Source: Solenopsis invicta (lineage: Eukaryota > Arthropoda > Insecta > Hymenoptera > Formicidae). From it: a DNA stretch of 64,000 nt. Position numbers and translations under genes: made by a program. How positions within the stretch are numbered: position 1 is the stretch's first letter; the number at the start of each line of letters is the position of its first letter. Shown in pieces: positions 1-9,551 of this stretch. Location: positions 22,138,501-22,202,500 of the forward strand of contig NC_052665.1 in assembly GCF_016802725.1 (NCBI RefSeq), in the 5' to 3' direction. The notes beneath the pieces were generated by a model, which was not told the origin of the DNA, did not search any database, and was given only the letters and a program-made list of their open reading frames with translations.

Positions 1-89
1 AAAATAAAAAAAAACAAAAAAAACGGAACCATTACCCTGCTACGTCCTCGTCGTGGTTCTGGGTAATACTAAAAGCAGGAATTTTTAGT

Positions 90-104
90 TTTTTGTTTTT
101 GCAG
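90..104 (+). promoter_or_regulatory. Candidate 3' splice acceptor for env mRNA
   Basis: A pyrimidine run of almost only T ends in GCAG at 101-104, directly before the open env frame. Errantivirus env is expressed from a spliced subgenomic RNA, so this is a plausible acceptor. No ATG opens the frame here, which fits a start contributed by an upstream exon. The branch point and donor were not identified. Confidence 0.5.
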
Positions 105-1961
105 CTTTATACTGGGGCGCGCGAACGATTTAGCATAGGGGCGCCGAAGTCAGTCGTAACGCCACCGACCATATGGACCAGTATACAGGAAACGAAACAA
201 AATCCCACCTTATCGGAAGAAGCAAAAGAATCAACAAACAACGAGCCGTATGAAATAGAAGAATTTACTCACCATCCAGGAATATATTATGAAAAATTAG
301 AAGAATTACACCCATTAGAATCAAAATGGAAAATAGTTATAGAAATAAATTTTACAACACTAATAAAACGACAAGAGCAATTACACAATTACATGCAAAA
401 AACTAAAAACATGTGCCAACTACTCGCATTCGCGCACAAAGAAACACGCAACAACCTCTACAAAATAGCAAAAAGAGATTTTGAAGAAGTAAATAAAAAG
501 ATGGAAAAAATAAAATTAATGTATCAACCAGCACGGATAGAAAAAAGAGGTATAATTGATGGAATAGGAATTATCGCGAAACCTCTGTTTGGCACAATAG
601 ACGCAAATGACGAAAAACTAATTAATGAACAATTAACTTTATTACAAAATGAACAGCAGACGATACAACACGCGACGAAAAACCAAATTAAGATACTACA
701 AGAGACAATAGTCTACATAGATAAAACCGAGGAAACAATACAAAAAAATGAAGACCTCCTCGGGAATGTGACAAAAAACTTAAGACAACAACTAAAATTT
801 AATGACAGACAAAACAACATACACGAACACTTTCTATTAATTAACGCGATATTAGGAAATTTAAAACGTGACACAAAAGACATAGCAGACTAAGGGATAC
901 TACACCCACAATTAACGCCAGTAACAAGTATAATGGATAGTCTAAAGGAAGCAAACTTGCAATTACCGGAAGGACTTTATTTCCCATTTTGAATTAACAT
1001 AAATAAATGGTTTGAAATCGAAAAAATAACCACAATAAACGCATACTATAATAACGGTAAAATATTTACGATATTAAAATTTTCGTTAATCTCACACACG
1101 GAATATAGCGTACTAAACGTAATTGCATTACCTATACCAAGAAATGAAAACCAATATGCTATCATTAAAATAAAAAATCCGATAATAGCAATTAGCGCAG
1201 AAAAACGCTCATATATTACACTCTTGCAAAACAACTTAAATACATGTAAAAATATAAATAGAAAATACTTATGCGAAGAAAACTTTTCAATACAACGCAT
1301 AAATACAAATCCAACATGCGAGACAGAGATATACGTGGAAAATAAAGTACAAAGCGACAATTGCGAAATAAGATACATAACTTCTAATAACACAATTTGG
1401 ATACCACTAGGTAATCCGCATTCATGGTTATACTCAACAACAAGAACACAATCAATAATCATCCAATGTAAAGACCACGGGAAAATAAAGAAAACGATTG
1501 AAAATACAGGTAAAATCACATTAAAAAATAATTGCAAATTAATAACACACGAGGTAACACTACAATCACCTAAAATATTAAACGAGACAAAAATTGAAGC
1601 ATACATGCCAGATTACAATATTTCATTACCAAAAGAAATAATACAAGAAAAAATGAATATGTCTCAAATAAAAATAGAAAGAATAGTGCAAGACCATCCA
1701 AAATTAAAAAATTTAGAAACTAAGTTAAAAGAATTAAATGAGGGTCTTGACACTCCGTATTTTCAATCAAAAAACTTTATTTACCCAATGGCAACAAGCG
1801 GCGTTATTATGTTGATAATCGTAGCAGTTGCAATAGGAATAATACTATATACTGTAAAAAGGAAACAGAGCAAAAAGAGAGAAACGTTAGAATACGAAGG
1901 CAAGCATTATAATACTTTACCAAGATCAATTTTAAAACGCACACAAAGCACGCGTTTCTAG
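105..1961 (+). pseudogene. env: Broken envelope fusion glycoprotein (baculovirus F / errantivirus Env type)
   Basis: In intact relatives this is a membrane fusion glycoprotein. The frame shows a basic cleavage-like site ending in KR at 531-548, followed by a Gly-rich fusion-peptide-like stretch (GIIDGIGIIAKP). A long helical region rich in E, Q and K comes next, then a Cys-containing ectodomain. A C-terminal membrane anchor (about 1786-1860, GVIMLIIVAVAIGIILY) is followed by a short basic tail. The whole stretch lies in one frame but is interrupted by TAA at 891-893 and TGA at 990-992, so it cannot make a full protein. Both lesions look like point changes, because reading resumes in the same frame. 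The best family fit is the F-like Env captured by insect LTR elements. The assignment rests on overall architecture, not on a database match. Confidence 0.7.
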
Positions 1962-2118
1962 ATACTCAACAAACTAAAATATTAAATCGATCTAATATAT
2001 TTTATAAAATGTAAATAATGGTAGAAAACTACGTGCCTCCGTTTTCTTTCCCAGCGAGGGAGGGGTGTTAAAGCGAAAAACTCCTTTTCTTCGTTTGTCT
2101 TTCCCGGCGGGGGAAGAG

Positions 2119-2727
2119 TGTTGTACCCTGTACAACTACGATAATTACACGCATTGCAACAGGAATTTAAGATTCCTCTTGCTACGCATACGCGTAGCGG
2201 ACTCGAATTCCGCATACGCTAGAAATATCGAAAGACGCTGATGGTCTGTCGGGCTTCCGGCCCGCAACACCATCGCGCTGCGCCAGCTAATGCTGAGTCG
2301 CTTTCCGGTATTCGGATTTCGACTAAGCGTGGGAGCTGCATGCCGCAAGGAACACGATTGGCCGAACCAAACGACGAATTTCCGTATAAATATCGCGACA
2401 AAATCGGAAAGCGACGGAAGAGTTTGACAAACAGCTGTCCGGTGTGTTACTCGCCGTGCGTGTTACACGTCGAGCTTGTAACACAATCCGAAGATAACAG
2501 CCGACCTATATATACCGGGAAGAACAAGCAAACGAGCGACATATATAATCATACTAGAAATGTAACGAGGGCAGTACTGAAGAAAATACATTATCTTAAC
2601 GTTGGAACGAGCTAGTGTTGTATCTTCGATCACCGAGCGGCCCTTCCTACGAGTCCTAACTCCTAAGGCGCTGAAAAGATCCCGATATACCTACCGACGT
2701 CCCCGGAGCCATCACCGGGGCACAACA
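2119..2727 (+). repeat. 3' LTR of the env-bearing element
   Basis: It starts TGTTGT and ends ACAACA, a perfect 6-bp terminal inverted repeat, and sits directly after a purine tract. Inside are short hairpins (GCTACGC/GCGTAGC at 2181-2198, CGGGC/GCCCG near 2249) and a TATATATA-like promoter element near 2506. The length of 609 bp is inferred from these tips only. The partner 5' LTR is outside the window, so no target duplication can be tested. Confidence 0.7.
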
Positions 2728-3235
2728 GTTGCTAAATGTAAATCAATGCAACAGAAAGAGTATACGTTTCCAATTGCGAATACTACAAAACAGTACTCAA
2801 GAATACGACATGAGAAGCGTATACGCTTTTCCACCGTTTGCAACGTGCGTATAGTTGCATACAGATTCAAGAATAAGGCCACAGACCTGATCTCGCAACG
2901 TAGTACCATCGCACAGTGGGGCCAAATGAGAAATCGTGTTTCTTAATTGTCTACAGCCTTCAATTCTTAATAGATTTTACCCATACAGCACAGAGAAATG
3001 GCAGGAACATCGCAGAATGATTTTATTGAAACATTGTAACATTGCATATTGATTGCGAAAAATTACTGCAACATGGCTGGAAGATTGCAGCAACATTAAG
3101 ATGTGCGCTTTTTGAAATATTGCATTGAAACATCCCATTCTTCTAAAATATTCACATAAATATTATTACACCACATAATTCCAATGAACAAAACAATATT
3201 TGTGTAACATTTAAAAAAACAGTTTTTGCAAAAAA
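2728..3235. other. Intergenic, no gene seen
   Basis: AT-rich flank of the LTR element. It holds a short palindrome (AAGCGTATACGCTT near 2814) and, around 3000-3080, repeated ATTGCA/AACATT words that resemble decayed MITE ends. I see no coding signal. Confidence 0.5.
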
Positions 3236-3345
3236 AAATCTCGGGAATCTTTTTCGGAAATTTCCAAGCGGTCACCCATCCAAGTCGCGACTCTGGTGAA
3301 CATTGCTTGACCTCCGTGATCGCAGCAAATTGATCCCTCATGATA
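3236..3345 (-). mobile_element. 5S rRNA-derived SINE-like repeat, copy 1
   Basis: Read on the - strand, the segment matches the 3' half and internal promoter of eukaryotic 5S rRNA. It includes ACTTGGATGGGTGACCGC followed by TTGGAAA, where 5S has ACTTAGATGGGGGACCGC then TTGGGAA. It also has GATCACGGAGGTCAAGCA, where 5S has GATCACCGAAATTAAGCA. It is too diverged for a working 5S gene. A second copy at 40618-40735 shares both the 5S part and the adjacent non-5S sequence (TTTTTCGGAAATTT), so this is a dispersed family rather than an isolated pseudogene. 5S-headed SINEs (SINE3 type) are known in other animals. Confidence 0.6.
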
Positions 3346-3721
3346 ACCTGTGAACACTTTATGCTGATATGTATATATAACTGGTAGATCAGGACAATAT
3401 ACGTTATCAAAAAAATGAAATATGTATAATTAAAGCACGGTATTTATATAAACATATATAAAATTATAATTTTTTTTTTTTTTTTACTAATTGCGCAAAT
3501 GCAAAATAGCATTTAGAATAACTTTTCTGTTATTTGTTTATATAAGAATGTAATTAGAAAATATATATCAATATAATACAATAATTAAATTAAATATGAA
3601 AAATTTTTATTAAAAAAACAATTGACAATTAAAAAATATTGTTTGTTCATTAGGCTGTAGATCGAAGTTTCTTCATATATAGATTTTATCTATTGATATA
3701 AATATTTATGTTTTTTAACAA
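3346..3721. other. AT-rich spacer, no gene seen
   Basis: Very AT-rich, with a poly-T run near 3470-3486. The tail beginning CCTCATGATAACCTGTGAACAC at the left edge recurs in diverged form near 47272, so it may be part of the 5S-headed repeat or of its usual neighbour. Nothing coding was seen. Confidence 0.4.
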
Positions 3722-4016
3722 TACTAAGAATTAGTAATATCACTATTTATATTAAAGGTTCGAACCCTGGGTAGGGTGTAATTTTTCGCAATAAATTTCT
3801 TACAGTTTTTTTCAGGGGGAAATGGGTATATACGAGTAGATGCAAATCAGCATCAATTATTATATTAAATTAATTAATTTAATATAAATAGTAATATTAC
3901 TAATTCTTATTCGACATGCTGTGTTACAACCGGAATTAATTCGGCGCACATTCTGATTGAATTCGGAGGAGTATATAAAATTACACAAATAAATATAAGC
4001 ACTAAGACCTAGCTAC
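3722..4016 (+). mobile_element. tRNA-derived SINE, 5'-truncated copy
   Basis: This copy starts at the B box (GGTTCGAACCC near 3757) and then follows the copy at 4143-4448 closely, through the ATTTTTCGCAATAAATT block and the CATGCTGTGTTACAACCGG block. A perfect 28-bp palindrome lies at 3860-3887. Upstream, 3722-3756 is an inverted copy of 3878-3908, so the left part of this insertion can fold onto the palindrome arm. That inverted stretch is absent from the longer copy. Confidence 0.55.
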
Positions 4017-4142
4017 AACCGAAGAAGGCTTTCTTACTATCATTGTGTTGTTATACTATCGGTCCAATAACATTTTTGTAATTTGAATCACGCGCCTCAA
4101 ATGCGTTATCACTCATATACAAAGATTGCGAGAAGTATTACT

Positions 4143-4448
4143 GTGCCCCAGTGGTCGAGGTGATAAGACACCGGAACCGGATATTCCGGAGGTGCCAGGT
4201 TCAAACCCTGGGTGAGGTGTTATTTTTCGCAATAAATTTCTTACAGTTTTTCCAGGGGGGAATGGGTATATAGATGCAAATCAGCATCAATTATTATATT
4301 AAATTAATTAATTTAATATAAATAGTAATATTACTAATTCTTATTTGACATGCTGTGTTACGACCGGAATTAATTTGGCGCACATTCTGGTTAAATTCGG
4401 AGAAGTATATAAAATCACACGAATGAATATAAGTACTAAGATCTAGCT
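4143..4448 (+). mobile_element. tRNA-derived SINE, long copy
   Basis: The head has a polymerase III A box (TGGTCGAGGTG) and B box (GGTTCAAACCC) about 40 nt apart within a tRNA-like segment that begins GCCCCAG. The body contains the same 28-bp AT palindrome as the truncated copy upstream, then conserved blocks ending near CTAAGATCTAGCTGCGACTA. Two copies within 400 bp of each other with matching bodies support a real SINE family. The tRNA of origin is not clear to me. Confidence 0.6.
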
Positions 4449-4472
4449 GCGACTAAAGAAAAATGAATTTGT

Positions 4473-4735
4473 TCACCTCCAATTTCCATCGTAAATTTTA
4501 ATCTTATATGATACGCATTGAATGCGTTTACAATAGCGTCCATCCGTTCTTGTTGTGGAGAGTACAATGTCGTCCACGTACCTGAGGTAAAAATCAGATT
4601 TAAATGGAAGAGAATTGAGTGAGTGCGTTTCTAAGTCTTGAAGGACTACAATGGACGGCTGCAATGGGAGATAGAGGTGAGTCCATCGGGACACCAAAGG
4701 TTTGTTTGTAGATTGTGTCATTAAAGGTGAAAAAG
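4473..4735 (-). pseudogene. Penelope-like reverse transcriptase fragment
   Basis: The translated fragment has the Penelope-type RT block. One frame reads QTFGVPMDSPLSPIAA and, after a frameshift, another reads VLQDLE and FYLRYVDDIVLS, which carries the YVDD catalytic motif. In Penelope-like elements this region reads roughly GxPMGSPLSPxxADxxxxxLE...RYVDD. Only about 85 codons remain, with one frameshift near 4670, so it is a dead scrap. No GIY-YIG endonuclease part is visible nearby. Confidence 0.7.
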
Positions 4736-4999
4736 GTGGAGTTAAGTATTAACTTTGCCGCGTTTATATATTTTATTTTCAGAAGTGCTGTATTTTTTCC
4801 AATATTATCTCACCGGCGTTCTAAACTCTCAATGACTAGTTCTATTATATTTTTATATTATTATAGATTTAACATTTTATTTTTGTATAGTTTAGAAAAA
4901 CGCAATTTATCATATGAATTAATATCTACTGAACAGGATACAGATATGTTAATAACAGATAACAGATAAATAACAGATAACGATGTTGAAAATAATACT
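4736..4999. other. AT-rich spacer, no gene seen
   Basis: Low-complexity AT-rich DNA between the Penelope scrap and the LINE relic, with a small duplicated AACAGATAA word near 4950-4975. Confidence 0.4.
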
Positions 5000-7560
5000 T
5001 GCAATAATAAACTTATAGTAGTGGGAAGTGTGGAGACCAAGGAGGTAGTTGATAGAATGGTAGATGACTGCGTGAATGCCGATCATCACTCATTGGTAGT
5101 GTAGATCGGAAGGAATAAGGAGGATCAATTCAAAGGAGGAGAGAGAAGTATCAGAGGAAGAGGATGGGTATGGTCGGAGAAGGGAATAGAAGATTTTAAA
5201 GAGGCACTAGGAGAGTTGCTAGGAGAGCGGGCGAAGAAGAAGTGGAGAGAATGTGGAAGGAAATAAAAGGACAGGTATTAGAGATTATGAAGAGGGGTAA
5301 TAAAGAAAAGGGAGGGATAATAAAAAGAGGTTGGTGGAAGTGGAGAAGAGGGGAAGGGGATAGGCAGGGATACAAAAAAGAAAGGTTAAAGTATAGAAAA
5401 CTGATCGAGAGGAAGAAGGAGGAAAATAAAAAGTGGGAAAAAGAGTTGAGGAAGATTAAAACGGAAAAACAGATGTGGGAAATAATAAGTAAAATTAGAG
5501 AGAGAAGAAAAGTGAATGAGGGGATTAAAATGGAGGAATGGAATGAATATTTTAGGAGCTTGTTGGGGGAATAAGTGAGAAAGTAAGGAGAGGGACGGAA
5601 AGGAGAAGGGGAGGAGATCAGAAGGAGAGACTAACACGTGAGGAGATAAAGAGTATGCTGTCGGGAATGAAGGACAAGAAAGCAGCAAGGACAGATGGGA
5701 TTCCGGCAGAAATGTGGAAATACGGGAAGGAGAAGATGGAGCGGTGGGTTTGGAAGATATGTGACAGGATTTGGAAAGGGGAAAGATGGATTGAGGAGTG
5801 GAGTGTTGGGGTTATTGTTCCGATTGTGAAAAAGGGGAGGAGATAAGGGTGGAGGAGTACAGAGGAGTGTCGCTGACATTCTTGCTTTATAAAGTGTATG
5901 CGACGATGATAGCAAACAGGTTGCAGAAAGAGGTAGAGGAAAAAGAGTTGATTCCACAGAACCAAATGGGGTTTCGAAAAAGTTTAGGGACGATAAATAA
6001 CATCTACATATTAAACTATCTGATAAATGTGCAAGTCAGCAAGCCGGGAAAAAAAATAGTCGCGCTCTTTGTGGTTCTAAGAACCAGGTTTGATTGTGTG
6101 GATAAAGAGATATTGACAAAGGCAATAAGGGATTAGGGAAAGGCTGGTTATAAGATGCAAGAATGTGCTTAGGGAAACAAGGAATCGAGTGAGAGTAAGG
6201 AAAAATTTAGGAGAGTATTTCTGGACGGAAAAAGGGGTGAGACAGGGGTGTTCCTTCAGTCGGACCTTATTTAACTTGTTAACTGCGGACCTTGAACAAG
6301 TGATGAGAAAAGGTGGATGGAAGAAAGTTAAACTAGGGGAAGAAAAAATATACTTCCTGTCGTATGCAAACGACATGGTGCTGTTGGCAAAGGAGGAGGA
6401 TGATATGAGAAGCATACTAATTAGTTTGGAGAGGTATACAGATAGTATGGGATTGGAACTCAATGTGGGCAAGACGAGGATGATAAGGTTCAAGAAAGGG
6501 AGAGGAAGAAAAAGGAAAGTGAATTGAAGATAGAAGAGGGAGGCAATAGAGGAAGTGAAAAAGTTTTCGTATCTGGGTTACATAGTGCAAAGCAATGGGG
6601 GGCAAAGGGCACAAATAAGGGAAAGGTTAAGGAAAGGAGCAGCACTAATGAGAAATATATGGGGAATTGGGAAAAGAAGGTTTAAAGGGAATTGGAACAG
6701 ACTGTGCTGGTTGTTTGACGTTCTGATATGGCCGGTAATAGGTTATGAAATATGGGAATATGGGGAATATGTAGAAATATGGGAATAGAAGGAGAGGAGC
6801 ATTGGAAAGGCTGCATAAAAGATTTCTGAAATGGGTGTTGGGAGTAAATTGGGGGATGCCGGGGTATATGGTGAGAGAAAAACTACAGAGGGGAAAGTTA
6901 AGGGAAAAGGCATTAGGGTTTGAAAAAAGATTGGAGGAAGGAAGAGGAAACGAGTTAGCAAAAAGGTGTTGGGATGAATTGAAAGCAAGAAGTAGAGGAA
7001 AGAAAAGTTTGTCGAAATGGGAGGAAGAAAGAAGGGTAATTTTTGTGATGAGAGGAGTGTGGGAGGATGAGAGTAGTGTAGCAGGAAGTGATATGGAGGG
7101 CTTGATTAAGAAAAAGAGAGAGATGCAAAGGGAGGAAAAATAGGAGAAAATAATAAAAACGAAGGGTAATAGGGAATATAAATGAATTAAGGGAAAGGGG
7201 ATTCCGGGGTATTTAAAGAAAAGGTGGATAGATGGCAAAGACTGGCAAGATTTAGATTAGGGAACGGGATAAGGGGTAACAGACACTGGGAGGAGGAAGA
7301 TTGTAAGAGGTGCAGGATGTGTGAATGTATAAACGAAACGTGGGAACATGTGTGAGAGGAATAAGTAAGTTAGAGGAGGGAAAAGAATGGCAGGAGATGA
7401 GGGGGATTGTGCTAGGAGAGAATGAGGAGGGAGAAGAATGGTTAAGGAAGTTGGAAGTGTTGAGAGGAGAGAATGGACGTGAAGGGAGGACGGAAAAAAT
7501 GGGTGAGTGAAAAAATGAATGAGTAAGTGGAAGAGAGGATGATTGAAGAAAGCTTACAGG
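5000..7560 (+). pseudogene. 5'-truncated LINE ORF2 relic (purine-rich family, copy 1)
   Basis: Fragments in changing frames follow LINE ORF2 order. The endonuclease end reads NADHHSLVV (compare DSDHFPVVI in copy 2). A basic linker lies at 5242-5574. RT motifs follow: KAARTDGIPAEMWKYG, IPQNQMGFRKSLGTINNIY, GVRQGCSFSRTLFNLL and SYANDMVLLA, where the usual YADD has become YAND. A thumb region (FSYLGYIVQSNGG) and a C-terminal helical part end near 7510. It shares these blocks with the - strand copy at 22583-28980, which has AYGVEIWE and LVYADDMVLIA. Several frameshifts and stops are present. The family is APE-type non-LTR, and I cannot name its clade. The coding strand is strikingly rich in A and G. 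Confidence 0.75.
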
Positions 7561-7650
7561 AAACCCCGGAAACTGAGGTCCCGATAGGTTAGGTAGGATT
7601 GCGGCACGTTCGTGCGTGCGTGCTTGCGTGCGTGCGTATATCTCTGTATA

Positions 7651-7715
7651 CTACATGGGCTGAAAAGTCCCGGGGTTTTTCAGTAAGTGGCGCCACCAGA
7701 TAATGAACATAATTT
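7651..7715 (+). mobile_element. Orphan mariner terminal repeat
   Basis: After a TA dinucleotide, the sequence CTACATGGGCTGAAAAGTCC is the inverted terminal repeat seen at the 3' end of the mariner relic at 32384-32418. Only the tip and about 40 bp of subterminal sequence (including GTGGCGCCAC) remain. A LINE relic then takes over, so this is a broken mariner end. The preceding bases are a GTGC-rich simple repeat. Confidence 0.6.
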
Positions 7716-7719
7716 ATTT

Positions 7720-8815
7720 CGAGACCTGTGGTTCTGATTCCTCTCTCCTTCTTATGCTGAACAAATGTTTGATAAAATCGCGCATAGAATACATTGCATT
7801 CATTTGGTTTAACCTTTTTCAATACCAGTCCAAGAAACTAGAAATTATACAATCGCAGGCTATTCGCACGGCATTAGAATATAGAAAAACTACGCCCATT
7901 AATGTCATGCTCTATGAAGCTTGAGAACCCCCTTTGAAAAATAGATTCAAATTTTTAGAACGCAATTATATATCCATGGTACTTTTTCCTCCATACCATG
8001 CTATTATTCTAATTATGGAAAATATCCAAAATTTCGAGGAATGTCTCATCAATATTATAAATCTCCTCTTCCATTTTTGTACAATTGTTTCATTTCGTGT
8101 TCTCAGTTTTCGCACCTCATTGACACTTCGGACCGTCCGTTATACTATACTTATCCGTTTTTAATTTTGTCTGCCTTTCCTCAGATCCTTTTAGATGAGG
8201 GGATTATCATTCGTGATGACTTCGATCCTCCGGCTTGTTTTAATTGTCTGTTCCCCCTTTCATCAGAAGAAAACCGCTTCTTTATGGATGGATCCAAATC
8301 CGTAGATCGGCCATTTGCGGGTTTTGCAGTGGTGGATATTTTGGATGACCGTATTCATCGCTTTCGTGTTTTGAGTGAGCCGTCCATCTTTTCTTGCAAA
8401 GCAATGGCACTTCTATTAGCCCTGAGAATTGCATTACACTCGTTGCTTATAAAAATATCTATTTTTTCTGACTCTAAAAGCGTTTTGTGCGCTCTTCTTC
8501 CTTCCAAAAAAATAGGATATATTCTTCTGGCTTAATTCTTAACATTTTGCATATTTTGGATGAATTGAGGCTTAGAGAAAAGAATGTTTCTTTAATATAG
8601 ATTCCGGCTTATGTAAACATCGTAGGATACGAGCAGGCAGACTACGCAAAGAGGCAATCACCTTAGGGGTCGACTCAGATTTCCTCTTTCCCCCCTCTGG
8701 CCTTAGTGCATCGTGAAAAACTAAACTATATTGTGGTCTATGTGAATGGGAAAACCGTGGACTTTCGAAAAGGTCGTATTTCTTCGAGCGTTTTGCGGTG
8801 AGAAACCGCAAACCG
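7720..8815 (+). pseudogene. LINE relic: RT thumb plus RNase H domain
   Basis: The first part (to about 7924) has a LINE RT-thumb pattern, KSRIEYIAFIWFN and KKLEIIQSQAIRTAL, followed after a stop by PLKNRFKFLE. From 8285 an RNase H-like domain is visible: FMDGSKS, a GFAVVDILDD strand, SIFSCKAMALLLALR and ISIFSDSKSVLCAL. A downstream frame gives IPAYVNIVGYE and ADYAK, the usual RNase H C-terminal block. LINEs with RNase H belong to I, R1, LOA and related groups. Stops and frameshifts make it non-functional. A similar 3' end occurs at 29115-29460. Confidence 0.65.
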
Positions 8816-8822
8816 TGGTTTA

Positions 8823-8853
8823 GTAGATAGATAGATAGGTAAATAGATAAATA
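8823..8853. repeat. (TAGA)n simple repeat at the LINE 3' end
   Basis: Imperfect TAGA/TAAA tetranucleotide units mark the 3' terminus of the - strand R1-type LINE. Confidence 0.8.
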
Positions 8854-9073
8854 GATGTTTATTGTTTCCCTTGGGATTACAATCTTTTACAAACATAACA
8901 AAGACCAAATACTTAATTTATTCTTAATCGCTACCTTATGTCTAACTTATCTCTAATTCGCTCGTTCCGCACACACCCACACACGCCCGAGACCTCCGCT
9001 TCCGTCGCAATTCCAACTTCCTGCATTTTTTTTCTTTTATATATAAATATTTTGCCCCATTTTGGGCATCCTA

Positions 9074-9076
<3 letters not shown>

Positions 9077-9123
<47 letters not shown>
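9077..9123. repeat. (CT)n microsatellite
   Basis: About 23 CT units inside the 3' UTR of the R1-type LINE. They generate spurious Leu-Ser open frames on both strands. Confidence 0.95.
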
Positions 9124-9126
<3 letters not shown>

Positions 9127-9551
9127 TCTCTTTCTGGTGAGTACAGCTTCAACGCGCTTCTTCTTTGCTCCTGTATCTCCGAGACTTTGCTGCCGCCTTC
9201 TGCCCTGCGGGGCCCACTTGTTGCAGATCCATCGGTCCTTTTTTTTCCATTTAGTTCATCATCTTATACAGCTCGAGCTTTCACTCATTGCTGTGTTGCG
9301 TCTCTTGCTTGTCTTGTATATTACTCTTTTGTAGTTTTATTGGTTTTTGTCTTCTTTCTTCTTTCATCTTCTTTTCTTTTAGGTCCTTTAGCCGTCAGCC
9401 GTAGCTGCCGTTGCCCGTCCTTAACCGCGAGGAGGCGGACTTGCTTTATCTAGCGTTTTCTAGGTAAGTTCTCTTTATTTCAAATGCTCTACCGACATAT
9501 TCCGTAAATTTATTGAATTTCTCTTCATTGTTGATCATATCTTCTAGGTCT

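Larger units (their letters stand above)
1..2727 (+). mobile_element. 3' end of an endogenous retrovirus-like LTR element (env plus 3' LTR)
   Basis: The window opens inside an LTR retroelement. What is visible is an envelope-like reading frame, a purine-rich tract (GGCGGGGGAAGAG) and a 609-bp 3' LTR. Gag, pol and the 5' LTR lie outside the window. Env-bearing insect elements occur among errantiviruses (Ty3/Gypsy) and Bel/Pao, and without pol I cannot choose. The env frame carries two in-frame stops, so this copy looks dead. Confidence 0.75.

Noticed and set aside
3236..3345. Functional 5S rRNA gene
   Set aside because: Only part of 5S is recognisable, with many substitutions in the internal promoter and no terminator in the right place. 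A second copy shares non-5S flanks.
4143..4220. tRNA gene
   Set aside because: A and B boxes are present, but the acceptor and anticodon arms do not fold convincingly and the sequence continues as a repeated SINE body.
8938..9453. Ser/Leu-rich protein
   Set aside because: Produced by the CT microsatellite and T-rich 3' UTR of the - strand LINE.
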